64,000 bases of DNA from CAJXQU01 sp965223825. GTDB taxonomy: Bacteria; Pseudomonadota; Gammaproteobacteria; CAJXQU01. The stretch lies in NCBI GenBank assembly GCA_965223825.1, contig OZ245018.1, forward strand, positions 1,302,001 to 1,366,000, given 5' to 3'. Below the pieces are notes generated by a model. That model saw only the letters and a program-made list of their open reading frames with translations. It was not told the origin of the DNA and did no database searches. Below, in pieces: positions 50,541 through 58,677 of the stretch. Numbering within the stretch: the stretch's first letter is position 1; every line of letters begins with the position of its first letter. Both the position numbers and the translations under genes were made by a program.

Positions 50541-51005
50541 ATGATCAAAGTCCGCATAAGCAAGCCATATCGTCTGGCGCTGTATGCCTTAGTGGGCACC
50601 GCGTGGACAAGTGGTGTATTGTTTTTCGTCTTAAAAACTTGGTTCATGATCGAAGGTGATTACGGGCCGATGAAGCATCCTTGGCAATTCCCCAGCTTAC
50701 AAATACACGGCGCGACCGCATTTTGTATGATGATCATCTTTGGTTTTCTGCTCGGCACGCACGTCTCGCTTGGTTGGAAAGTCCGTCCGCGTCGTAAGCT
50801 CGGAATTGCCTTGTGTAGCATGCCGGTTTTTCTCATTATTACTGCGTATTTGTTGTATTACATTGCTGAAGATGATCTGCGTGATCTGATTGGTTATGCC
50901 CATCTCGCGGTTGGATTCTGTTTACCGCTGATGTTATTTGCACACGTGTACGCTAAACGCCGACGTGAAAAGCAAACCGCACGAGGTTACTCCCATTTCT
51001 ATTAA
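50541..51005 (+). CDS. Four-helix membrane protein, predicted diheme cytochrome b (DUF4405-like)
   Basis: 154 residues with four membrane helices (about 11-32, 52-76, 88-108, 117-136). Four histidines lie in two helices: His56 and His74 on helix 2, His121 and His135 on helix 4. Helices 2 and 4 run in the same direction, so His56-His121 and His74-His135 can each clamp a heme, one near each face of the membrane. This is the classic layout for passing electrons across a membrane. I do not assign a family firmly; it resembles DUF4405/cytochrome-b561-like proteins. It follows the flavin protein and its end overlaps the next gene. Confidence 0.72.
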   Translation: MIKVRISKPYRLALYALVGTAWTSGVLFFVLKTWFMIEGDYGPMKHPWQFPSLQIHGATAFCMMIIFGFLLGTHVSLGWKVRPRRKLGIALCSMPVFLIITAYLLYYIAEDDLRDLIGYAHLAVGFCLPLMLFAHVYAKRRREKQTARGYSHFY

Positions 51006-51540
51006 CTGGAAAAAATTCAATCGAAAAACGCATTACTGGGGTTCCATTTTGTGTGCGCTGCCGATTTTGATTGTGATCGGTTCGGGTTTATTTCTACAAC
51101 TTAAAAAAGATGTGGAGTGGGTTCAACCCTCAACAATGCGTGGTATCAGTGAAATCCCCACAATTTCATTTGATCAAATGTTGATGGCAGCCCGATCAGT
51201 GCCGGAGGCCGCGATCACGCGTTGGGATGATATAAACCGGCTCGATGTAAGACCGGGTAAAGGTGTGATCAAAATCCGCGCGAATAATCGTTGGGAGATT
51301 CAGATCGATGCACAAACGGCGGACATCATTCATGTTGCCTATCGTCGTTCTGACCTGATCGAAAGTATCCATGACGGCTCTTTTTTTCACGACAAGGCTA
51401 AGTTATGGTTATTTTTACCCGCTGCAATCGTGTTATTGGTGCTTTGGATTACCGGCTTATATTTGTTCTTGATCACGCATTTTGCGAAACAAAAGAATAA
51501 GCAAAAACGCAGCGTGCGATCGTCCACAGAGTCTGCCTAA
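50965..51540 (+). CDS. PepSY-associated membrane protein, partner of the flavin-cytochrome cassette
   Basis: About 191 residues. Helix 1 (HYWGSILCALPILIVIGSGLFLQL) and helix 2 (LWLFLPAAIVLLVLWITGLYLF) flank a periplasmic domain (about 50-130). That domain has one PepSY-like repeat (PGKGVIKIRANNRWEIQIDAQTADIIHVAYR). HDGSFFHDKAKLW before helix 2 is the PepSY-TM signature with histidines near the membrane. Start uncertain: GTG 50965 is used here and would overlap the cytochrome gene by 41 bases. A GAGG followed seven bases later by an ATT codon at about 50991 is another candidate. It is the last gene; no terminator seen. Confidence 0.75.
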   Translation: MKSKPHEVTPISINWKKFNRKTHYWGSILCALPILIVIGSGLFLQLKKDVEWVQPSTMRGISEIPTISFDQMLMAARSVPEAAITRWDDINRLDVRPGKGVIKIRANNRWEIQIDAQTADIIHVAYRRSDLIESIHDGSFFHDKAKLWLFLPAAIVLLVLWITGLYLFLITHFAKQKNKQKRSVRSSTESA

Positions 51541-51751
51541 TCTTTCTCATTGAGATCGTCTCTCCTCGTCGTATCAGCTTATTTTAAGGGGATATGGGAA
51601 AAGGGAGGGGCTGGTTTTGCGCAATATTGAAATAAAATTCGACTCAGTTAAACTCTTCGCGCGATAATTTGGTCATACTGATCAGATTCGGGCTTGAACG
51701 GGAGGCGTTCTGCCTGAGTTGACCACTCAGCGTTAGAGGAAGCACGAAAAC

Positions 51752-52378
51752 ATGGGACAGTATCTCGAAGTTCATCCAGAAAACCCGCAAGCCCGTCTGA
51801 TTAACCAAGCCGTTGCGGTATTGCGTAAGGGCGGTGTGATCGTCTATCCAACCGATTCAAGCTACGCGATCGGTTGTCATATTGGCGATAAAAGTGCGCA
51901 AGATCGTCTGCGTGCGATTCGTAAGCTCGATGATAATCACAACTTCACGTTGGTTTGCCGCGATCTGTCGGAAATTTCGCTGTACGCTAAAATAGACAAC
52001 AGCGCGTACAAGCTGATCAAGGCGAGCACACCCGGACCGTATACGTTTATTCTGCAAGCGACGCGTGAAGTACCGCGACGTTTACAAAATCCAAAACGAA
52101 AAACCATCGGTTTACGTGTGCCTGATCATCCGATTGTATTGGCCCTGCTCGAAGCGTTAGGCGAACCGATCATGAGCTCGACCCTGCAAATGCCGGGTGA
52201 CGATATGCCCATGAGCGAGCCGGACGAAATCGATGATCGATTGGGCAAACTGGTTGATGCCATCATTGACGGCGGCCATTGCGGAATTGAACCGACATCG
52301 GTGATTGATCTGACTGAAGAAACACCACAAATATTGCGGGTTGGTCGTGGCGATGTCACACCATTCGAAACCGTCTGA
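51752..52378 (+). CDS. yciO: YciO (Sua5/YrdC family protein)
   Basis: 208 residues, matching E. coli YciO in length and order of motifs: VHPENPQARLINQAVAVLRKGGVIVYPTDSSYAIGC (pieces), LDDNHNFTLVCRDLSEISLYA, PGPYTFIL, RKTIGLRVPDHPI. The YrdC fold binds nucleotide/RNA; Sua5/TsaC makes the threonylcarbamoyl group for tRNA t6A. YciO is a paralogue with weaker or different activity, so a direct t6A role is uncertain. ATG follows AGAGGA. It leads the group yciO - M50 protease - trpS - scpA - scpB. Confidence 0.93.
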   Translation: MGQYLEVHPENPQARLINQAVAVLRKGGVIVYPTDSSYAIGCHIGDKSAQDRLRAIRKLDDNHNFTLVCRDLSEISLYAKIDNSAYKLIKASTPGPYTFILQATREVPRRLQNPKRKTIGLRVPDHPIVLALLEALGEPIMSSTLQMPGDDMPMSEPDEIDDRLGKLVDAIIDGGHCGIEPTSVIDLTEETPQILRVGRGDVTPFETV

Positions 52379-52399
52379 TCACGAGCGATACACCAAATT

Positions 52400-53086
52400 A
52401 TGATCGAACTTTCTCTGATACAAAAAATTGTGGTTGCCGTTCCACCAGTCTTACTAGCGGTGACTCTACACGAAGTTGCGCACGGCTGGATGGCGCGCCA
52501 TTACGGTGACCGGACTGCTGAAATGCTTGGCCGATTGAGCTTAAACCCGATTAAACATATTGATCCGATTGGAACAGTCGTTGTGCCGGCATTAATGCTT
52601 GCGACGACGGGCTTTATGTTTGGTTGGGCAAAGCCGGTGCCGGTTGCTTTCGATAACTTGAATAATCCCAAAAAAGACATGGCGAAAGTTGCGCTGGCTG
52701 GCCCTGGTGCAAATCTTATTATGATGCTGTTGTGGGTGATCGTTCTAAAAATCGGTATTAATTTACCTAGCAGTATGAGCTATGTTTCACATCCGGTTAT
52801 TTTTATGGCGGCGATGGGGGTGTATATCAATTGCGTCTTGATGGTGCTTAACCTCGTCCCGATTCCGCCATTGGACGGGAGTCGAGTGTTAATGAGCTAT
52901 CTACCCGGTCCACTGGCTTACCAGTTTAGCCGGATTGAACCGTTTGGCTTGATCATCTTAATGGCATTACTCATTACCAACATTCTTGGTAAGATCCTGC
53001 TGCCAGCGGTAGCTGCTATCATTGGCCTATTTACGACGTTAAGTGGCGTCGATATTTTTAACGCGATCAATATCTTATTTACATAA
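52400..53086 (+). CDS. Site-2 protease family (M50) membrane protein
   Basis: 228 residues with about six membrane helices. The zinc-binding helix reads VTLHEVAHGWMARHYGDRT (HExxH, about 24-28). The second zinc ligand is in the conserved NLVPIPPLDGSRVL (NPxPxxDG, about 153-166). It is the short form without PDZ domains, as in the bacterial YwhC/SpoIVFB-like group. Function within the cell unknown. The gene lies between yciO and trpS with gaps of 21 and 15 bases, so they share a transcript; this order is common in gammaproteobacteria. Confidence 0.93.
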   Translation: MIELSLIQKIVVAVPPVLLAVTLHEVAHGWMARHYGDRTAEMLGRLSLNPIKHIDPIGTVVVPALMLATTGFMFGWAKPVPVAFDNLNNPKKDMAKVALAGPGANLIMMLLWVIVLKIGINLPSSMSYVSHPVIFMAAMGVYINCVLMVLNLVPIPPLDGSRVLMSYLPGPLAYQFSRIEPFGLIILMALLITNILGKILLPAVAAIIGLFTTLSGVDIFNAINILFT

Positions 53087-53101
53087 CAGGAGTCACCTCT
53101 T

Positions 53102-54313
53102 TTGAGTCCCACGCCGAATTCACGTGTGCTTTCAGGCATGCGCCCGACAGGACGATTACACCTTGGTCATTATCACGGTGTACTGAAAAACTGGATTAAG
53201 CTGCAGAACCAGTACCAATGCTTCTTTTTCGTCGCAGACTGGCATGCGTTGACAACGTCTTATGAAGACACGTCAATCATCGCAGACAGCGTGTGGGACA
53301 TGGTGATCGATTGGCTCGCAGCAGGGGTGAACCCGGGACAAGCAACCATGTTTATCCAGTCTCGCGTGCCCGAACATGCAGAACTGCAATTATTGCTGTC
53401 CATGTGCACGCCACTTGGCTGGTTAGAGCGCGTGCCGACGTATAAAGATCAACAAGAGAAATTAAAAGAGAAAGATCTCGCAACCTATGGTTTTTTAGGT
53501 TATCCATTGCTGCAATCTGCTGACATTCTTATTTACAGAGCGGGCATGGTGCCAGTGGGTGAAGATCAAGTGGTGCATGTTGAACTGACCCGCGAAGTTG
53601 CTCGACGCTTTAATCATTTATATGGCCGCGAAGCGGGTTTTGAAGAAAAAGCCGAATCTGCTGCGAAAAAAATGGGTAAGAAAAATGCCAAGCTTTACCA
53701 TGAGTTACGCAGGCTATATCAAGAACAAGGTGATGCAAGTTCATTAGCAAAAGCGCGTGCTTTGTTGGACGCACAACAGAATATCAGCATTGGTGATCGT
53801 GAACGTTTAGCCGGTTATCTTGAAGGCGGTGGTAAAGTGATTTTGCCAGAGCCAGAAGCTATGCTGACACCGCAATCAAAAATGCCCGGTTTGGATGGAC
53901 AGAAAATGTCCAAGTCTTACAACAACATCATTGGCTTGCGCGAAAGCCCTGACAGCGTCACACAAAAATTGCGAAAAATGCCGACTGATCCCGCGCGCGT
54001 CAAACTGACCGATCCGGGCGATCCGGCGAAGTGTCCCGTCTGGCAATTACACGAAGTGTATTCTAACGATGACGTGAAAAAATGGGCCAGCGAAGGTTGC
54101 CGCACTGCCGGCATTGGCTGCTTGGATTGCAAACAGCCGGTGATCGATGCCGTGATCGAAGAACAAGAACCGATCCACGAACGGGCGCTGGAATACACCT
54201 CCAACCCAGAACTGGTGCGAAATATTATCCAAGAGGGTAACGAGGCGGCACGTGAAGTGGCTCGTGACACCATGGATGAAGTCCGACAATCGATGGGATT
54301 GATCTACAAGTGA
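53102..54313 (+). CDS. trpS: Tryptophanyl-tRNA synthetase
   Basis: 403 residues, longer than E. coli TrpS (334). Class I signatures: HIGH-type GRLHLGHYHG (about 18-27) and KMSKS in LDGQKMSKSYNNI (about 263-275). Extra residues lie around 180-250 (KAESAAKKMGKKNAKLYHELRRLYQEQGDASSLAKARALLDAQQ, cited in part), a lysine/alanine-rich helical insertion seen in the longer subgroup. GCLDCKQPVIDAVIEEQEPIHERA is a late conserved cysteine region. Start is TTG at 53102 after AGGAG. The last four bases (GTGA) overlap the start of scpA. Confidence 0.95.
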   Translation: MSPTPNSRVLSGMRPTGRLHLGHYHGVLKNWIKLQNQYQCFFFVADWHALTTSYEDTSIIADSVWDMVIDWLAAGVNPGQATMFIQSRVPEHAELQLLLSMCTPLGWLERVPTYKDQQEKLKEKDLATYGFLGYPLLQSADILIYRAGMVPVGEDQVVHVELTREVARRFNHLYGREAGFEEKAESAAKKMGKKNAKLYHELRRLYQEQGDASSLAKARALLDAQQNISIGDRERLAGYLEGGGKVILPEPEAMLTPQSKMPGLDGQKMSKSYNNIIGLRESPDSVTQKLRKMPTDPARVKLTDPGDPAKCPVWQLHEVYSNDDVKKWASEGCRTAGIGCLDCKQPVIDAVIEEQEPIHERALEYTSNPELVRNIIQEGNEAAREVARDTMDEVRQSMGLIYK

Positions 54314-55275
54314 GCCAAGAGCGCGATCCTCAATCGGCGGATCAAGTGGATGATCACACCACAGATGTAGCAAACGATGATCAGCCGGTTTCTGACACGG
54401 TGGAGTCAGTTCAGGCCGCACCTACTTCAGATAATAGCGATGCAGAAAACTCGGTAGCACCGAAGCTCGTAGAACCCGATCAAAACGGCAAGCCAGAACA
54501 GTCTGAAATGCCGTTCGCGATCGTCGAAGGTAAGGCAGTCACCAGCTTGCCGAAAGATTTGTACATTCCACCCGAAGCGTTGGAAGTTTTTCTTGAAGCA
54601 TTCGAAGGTCCGCTGGATTTACTGCTGTATCTGATCAAGCGCCAAAATCTCGATATTCTCGATATTCCAATCTCACGGATCACCACGCAATACATGGGGT
54701 ATATCGACATGATGACCGAGATCAAGCTGGAGTTAGCAGCGGAATATCTCGTCATGGCTGCCGTGCTTGCTGAAATCAAATCGCGCATGTTGTTACCGCG
54801 ACCCGAAGAGTTAGAAGAAGACGAAGAAGATCCGCGCGCTGAGTTAGTGCGTCGATTACAAGAATACGAACGCTACAAAAAAGCCGCTGAGAACATTGAT
54901 GATATGCCGCGTCTTGAACGTGAAATACGTCTTGCAGTGGTTGATTTCCCTTACAAAAATCAAGACCGACCACTACCAGAAGTATCGCTTGATGCGATTT
55001 TGAGCGCTTTCAAAGACGTCATGATCCGAGCAGAAATGTACACATCACACCACATTAGTCGTGAACCGTTATCCGTTCGCGAGAGGATGGCGCGTGTACT
55101 CGACGTGGTGACGAGCGATGAATTTGTCTCATTCGGGAAGCTCTTCACTGTGGAAGAAGGCAAAGCCGGTGTCGTCGTGTCACTGCTCGCTATTCTCGAA
55201 TTAATTAAAGAAACCCTGATCGAAATGGTCCAAAACGAACCAGGCGGTCCTATTTATCTGAGAGCTGCCGCATGA
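54310..55275 (+). CDS. scpA: Segregation and condensation protein A
   Basis: 321 residues, start GTG at 54310 inside the trpS stop. The first 70 residues are acidic and low-complexity (disordered). The ScpA domain follows: FEGPLDLLLYLIKRQNLDILDIPISRIT (about 98-125, cited in part), MLLPRPEELEEDEEDPRAELVRRLQEYERYKKA, SFGKLFTVEEGKAGVVVSLLAILELIKE. ScpA is the kleisin of the SMC-ScpAB condensin. No smc gene is in the window. It overlaps scpB by four bases. Confidence 0.95.
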   Translation: MSQERDPQSADQVDDHTTDVANDDQPVSDTVESVQAAPTSDNSDAENSVAPKLVEPDQNGKPEQSEMPFAIVEGKAVTSLPKDLYIPPEALEVFLEAFEGPLDLLLYLIKRQNLDILDIPISRITTQYMGYIDMMTEIKLELAAEYLVMAAVLAEIKSRMLLPRPEELEEDEEDPRAELVRRLQEYERYKKAAENIDDMPRLEREIRLAVVDFPYKNQDRPLPEVSLDAILSAFKDVMIRAEMYTSHHISREPLSVRERMARVLDVVTSDEFVSFGKLFTVEEGKAGVVVSLLAILELIKETLIEMVQNEPGGPIYLRAAA

Positions 55276-56369
55276 GTACGCCAGAAAATTCCATGTCAGA
55301 AGAAAACGAAAACACATCGTCGGAAAGCGATACTGAAATCACACAATCCGAACAAAACGAACTTGAGAGTGAAAAGGCGCAAACGGTGCCTGATCTGAAC
55401 GAGGCTGAACAATCTGAACGGCCGTCCGAAGAAAGTCACGAGGCAAATTCAGATCCTGTTCCAGAGTCTGATCAGAGTAAAGTGGGCAGTAACGAAACAG
55501 ATCCAGATCAGGTTAAACAAGAAACCGACACTGAAGGTGAAGTGGCAGAGAATGCATCAGATGAACCGTCAACAGAAAGTGACGAAGCGGACAGCACCGA
55601 AACCTCAGCGCCGGAAGGACTGAAAAAAATTCTCGAAGCCGCCATTCTTGTCGCAGATGAACCACTCAGCGTTGAACAGCTCATCTCACTTTTTCATGAA
55701 GATGAAGGAGAAGTACTGGACAAACAAACCATCCGAAATGCTCTCGAGGAAATCACCGAAGACTACGCTGATCGCGGTATAGAACTAAAACAAGTCGCCA
55801 GCGGTTACCGCTTCCAAGCACGCAAAACGGTCGCAAAGTGGGTAAACCGGTTATGGACAGAACGCCCGCCGCGTTACACCCGTGCACTGCTCGAAACCCT
55901 TGCCCTGATCGCATATCGACAACCGATCACACGCGGCGAAATTGAATCGGTACGTGGCGTCAGCGTCAGCAGCAATGTGTTAAAAACCATGCTCGAACGG
56001 GAATGGATCAAGGTTGCAGGTCACCGTGACGTACCCGGCCGTCCAGCCGTTTACGTCACAACAAAGTACTTCCTCGACTATTTCAATTTGAAAAGTCTCT
56101 CCGAATTACCGTCTTTGGCAGAATTACGTGATCTGGATGACATCGCCCAAGATCTATTCATGAACGGCAACCCAACCGACAAAGCGGCTGAAGATAGCGA
56201 GAAAGAAGAGGATGCGGCGACGCCTGATCAGATCCAAGGTGAACAAATCACAGATGAAGAATTAGAAAAGTTTGATGAAACGGCTGATGTTGTAGAAGAA
56301 AAAACTGAACAAATTGAGATGAATGGTTCTGAGCAAGAAGAGGGTGATGTTGGAGAAGATCGTGAGTAA
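55272..56369 (+). CDS. scpB: Segregation and condensation protein B with long acidic tails
   Basis: 365 residues. The ScpB winged-helix core is about 115-290: LKKILEAAILVADEPLSVEQLISLF, RGIELKQVASGYRFQARKTVAKWVNRL, YTRALLETLALIAYRQPITRGEIESVRGVS, WIKVAGHRDVPGRPAVYVTTKYFLDYF (quoted in pieces). It is preceded by about 110 residues and followed by about 70 residues rich in Glu, Asp, Ser, Gln and Thr. Typical ScpB is about 180-250 residues. The long acidic tails look disordered and could modulate SMC loading. Last gene of the trpS unit. Confidence 0.93.
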   Translation: MSTPENSMSEENENTSSESDTEITQSEQNELESEKAQTVPDLNEAEQSERPSEESHEANSDPVPESDQSKVGSNETDPDQVKQETDTEGEVAENASDEPSTESDEADSTETSAPEGLKKILEAAILVADEPLSVEQLISLFHEDEGEVLDKQTIRNALEEITEDYADRGIELKQVASGYRFQARKTVAKWVNRLWTERPPRYTRALLETLALIAYRQPITRGEIESVRGVSVSSNVLKTMLEREWIKVAGHRDVPGRPAVYVTTKYFLDYFNLKSLSELPSLAELRDLDDIAQDLFMNGNPTDKAAEDSEKEEDAATPDQIQGEQITDEELEKFDETADVVEEKTEQIEMNGSEQEEGDVGEDRE

Positions 56370-56668
56370 AACGTTACTGATAAATATTAAGTGCCGGTTG
56401 TTGGCCCTAAGTTAATACGTCGTTAACTAAACTGTTTTTCCTGCTCTACAGATAGCTAGTGCGTCTTTAAGGCTATCTGCATTCAGCGAACTAAGTATCG
56501 CCTTTACATACCCTCCCATCAAAAGTGTACTAATTCCTTAGTTTTTAATGTTTATCAGATAACTAATCCCGTTTTTATTTACTATTACACATAGTTAGCA
56601 ATACGTTTATTCATAACGCGCATCTTTCAAGGCGATTTAAGTCAGGTTTGGAAAGTCATCTTTTTATT
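56370..56668. other. Intergenic region, nothing recognised
   Basis: 299 AT-rich bases between the convergent scpB and hypothetical gene. No strong hairpin with T-run, RNA gene or small frame stood out. Confidence 0.5.
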
Positions 56669-57127
56669 TTATTTCCCAACCCAGTTTTCACTTTTCATCG
56701 CACAAGTTTTTATATTTTCTGCTCTGATCGCTAAGTCGCCGGGGATGGAGTATTTTTTTGCTTCTTCAGGTTTGAGTAATAATCCATACGTTTCTAACAC
56801 ATCTGATCCAGCGACAGTTCTGGCTGCGAAGCAGTCAGCGGCCATTTCGTCGGTTAAGAGATAGCTTTTTGGAGGGAAGATCAGGTGGTTTAAATGTCGA
56901 TGACCATGAGCATGTTGGATAAAGAAGCGGCAGGGGCCGGGGACTTGTTTGCATAAGTCTGGGTTGGAGACGATGAAGCTGCGCTCCGTGTTGCCTTTAA
57001 CCATGGCAAGGTAAGGAATTTGTGAGTCAGAAATGGATAACCACCCTGCGCTTGCCAGTCCCGTAAAAAAGAGGGTAAGCGCGAATGCGGCAGTTTTGAT
57101 TGTTTTATTATTTCGGCTTGTTTTCAT
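56669..57127 (-). CDS. Exported protein of unknown function
   Basis: 152 residues from ATG 57127, with GGAA about 9 bases upstream; the frame runs on to 57193 but that N-terminus is polar and hides the signal peptide. Signal peptide about 1-26 (KTAAFALTLFFTGLASAGW). The mature part has six cysteines or fewer, spaced LCKQVPGPCRFFIQHAHGHRHLNHL, DCFAARTV, TCAMKSENW. The HAHGHRHLNH stretch is a histidine cluster that could bind a metal ion. I do not know a family. It stands alone. Confidence 0.65.
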   Translation of the reverse strand: MKTSRNNKTIKTAAFALTLFFTGLASAGWLSISDSQIPYLAMVKGNTERSFIVSNPDLCKQVPGPCRFFIQHAHGHRHLNHLIFPPKSYLLTDEMAADCFAARTVAGSDVLETYGLLLKPEEAKKYSIPGDLAIRAENIKTCAMKSENWVGK

Positions 57128-57300
57128 TTTATTATTCCATTTTTTTAATAACTGACTTTCAGCATTTTCTTGATCGGATAAATGATCGTGCATTACTTTA
57201 ACTATCAGGTTTATACGTAAGACCGTTAATTTTGTTAATGGTTTACTTTAGGTCACATTCTGTTTTACCAATCATAGCGTTAGCGAGTTAATCAATTTAA

Positions 57301-58563
57301 TTATGTGTCATTTTTGGCCAGAATGCGGGGCCGTACGAAAATGACGACGAGTAGGAGTAACAGCAAAAGTATCAATGGAATGAGCTGTTCTTCAGCAAGA
57401 CGGAAGAGCAGGACAACGCCGATCACCGTGCTGATGATCGCACCGCTCCAACTTAGCCATTGTGACTTGTTCAAGACGCGTGCGGCGATGACGTTTACGA
57501 CAGTAAACGTCACAACAAAAATCATACTGGCTGCTTCGACCAGCGATGAGAGAGAGCCGGTGATGGCCAGTAAGCCAGCGATTAGACCGATGCCGATCAC
57601 GGCGCGATCAGGAATATCATTTTGATTCCGATGGTCAAACCATTTAGGTAATTCTTTGTCTTCTGCGACGCGTGCACTGAGCTTTGCGGTTGAGAATAAA
57701 GTAGAGTTGATCGCGGCGGAGGTGGCAAAGGCCGCAGCAATAGTCATTGCGATTAGGCCGGGCGTTCCAATCGCAATCTCGGCAGCTTTTGATAAGGCGA
57801 TTTCACGCGATGCAACGATTTGTCCGGCACCCGCGATCATGGTTGCGCCGAGTGCGACCGCAACATAAACCCCGATCACAAACAGGCTGGCCGAGACCAT
57901 AACGGGCACGAAAAAACGTTTCGGTTTTTCTAAGTCTTCATATTCATACGCGAGTAACTGAAAGCCTTCATACGAGACGAAAATTGCCGCTGCTCCAACG
58001 AGCGCGTGGCTTGCTGGACGTGTCGTTATATTTTCGGACAACATGGCCGGATTCCACTCAGCGATTCCGAATGACGCCATCACCAGCAAGATAAGTAAGT
58101 TGCCTGAGACGATAACGACTTCGACGCCGGTGAGTTTACCTGCACCAAGCAGGTTTAAACCGATCATCATGATCGTAACCCCGATTGCGAGCATACGGAT
58201 CATGATTTCGCCACCGGCAAAGGCGTAAGCAACATAATGACCAAATGCGTAGGCGTAAACGGAAATGGTGAGGGTATAACCGATGATGAGTAGCCAGCTA
58301 AGACTGCCAGCAAATTCACGCCGGTTCATTTCTTCTAAAAATTCAAATGCACCGCCACTTTTTCCGTAATGATTTGAAAGCTGTGCGTAGTTATACGCGG
58401 TGATCAGCGCAGCAATTCCGGCGATCACGAAACTTGCCCACGCCCATTGACCTGCGGCTTCGATCACCACGCCGAGCGCAATGTAAATCCCGCCCCCGAC
58501 CATGCCTCCAGCAGCAAGTGCCCATGATCGAATGGGGCCAATTTTTTTATTTGAATCGTTCAT
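57301..58563 (-). CDS. APC family amino acid permease
   Basis: 420 residues, about 12 membrane helices. The family start motif (glycine-rich loop in helix 1) is present as LAAGGMVGGGIYIALGVVIEAAGQWAW (about 16-42). Helix 6 and following carry FVSYEGFQLLAYEYEDLEKPKRFFVP, and ISKSxx-type FATSAAINSTLFSTAKLSARVAEDKELPKWFDHRNQNDIPDRAV (cited in part) is typical of APC permeases. Secondary transporter of amino acids or related amines. No substrate genes are close. Confidence 0.87.
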   Translation of the reverse strand: MNDSNKKIGPIRSWALAAGGMVGGGIYIALGVVIEAAGQWAWASFVIAGIAALITAYNYAQLSNHYGKSGGAFEFLEEMNRREFAGSLSWLLIIGYTLTISVYAYAFGHYVAYAFAGGEIMIRMLAIGVTIMMIGLNLLGAGKLTGVEVVIVSGNLLILLVMASFGIAEWNPAMLSENITTRPASHALVGAAAIFVSYEGFQLLAYEYEDLEKPKRFFVPVMVSASLFVIGVYVAVALGATMIAGAGQIVASREIALSKAAEIAIGTPGLIAMTIAAAFATSAAINSTLFSTAKLSARVAEDKELPKWFDHRNQNDIPDRAVIGIGLIAGLLAITGSLSSLVEAASMIFVVTFTVVNVIAARVLNKSQWLSWSGAIISTVIGVVLLFRLAEEQLIPLILLLLLLLVVIFVRPRILAKNDT

Positions 58564-58677
58564 GTGTTGTATTGTTTAATTCGGTGTGGTTATTAAAAAT
58601 GCGGATTTTTAATGAATAAAAAATAGCTGTCGTTTTGATCCGATTTCAACATTATCGAGTCCAGAGCTATTCATAAA

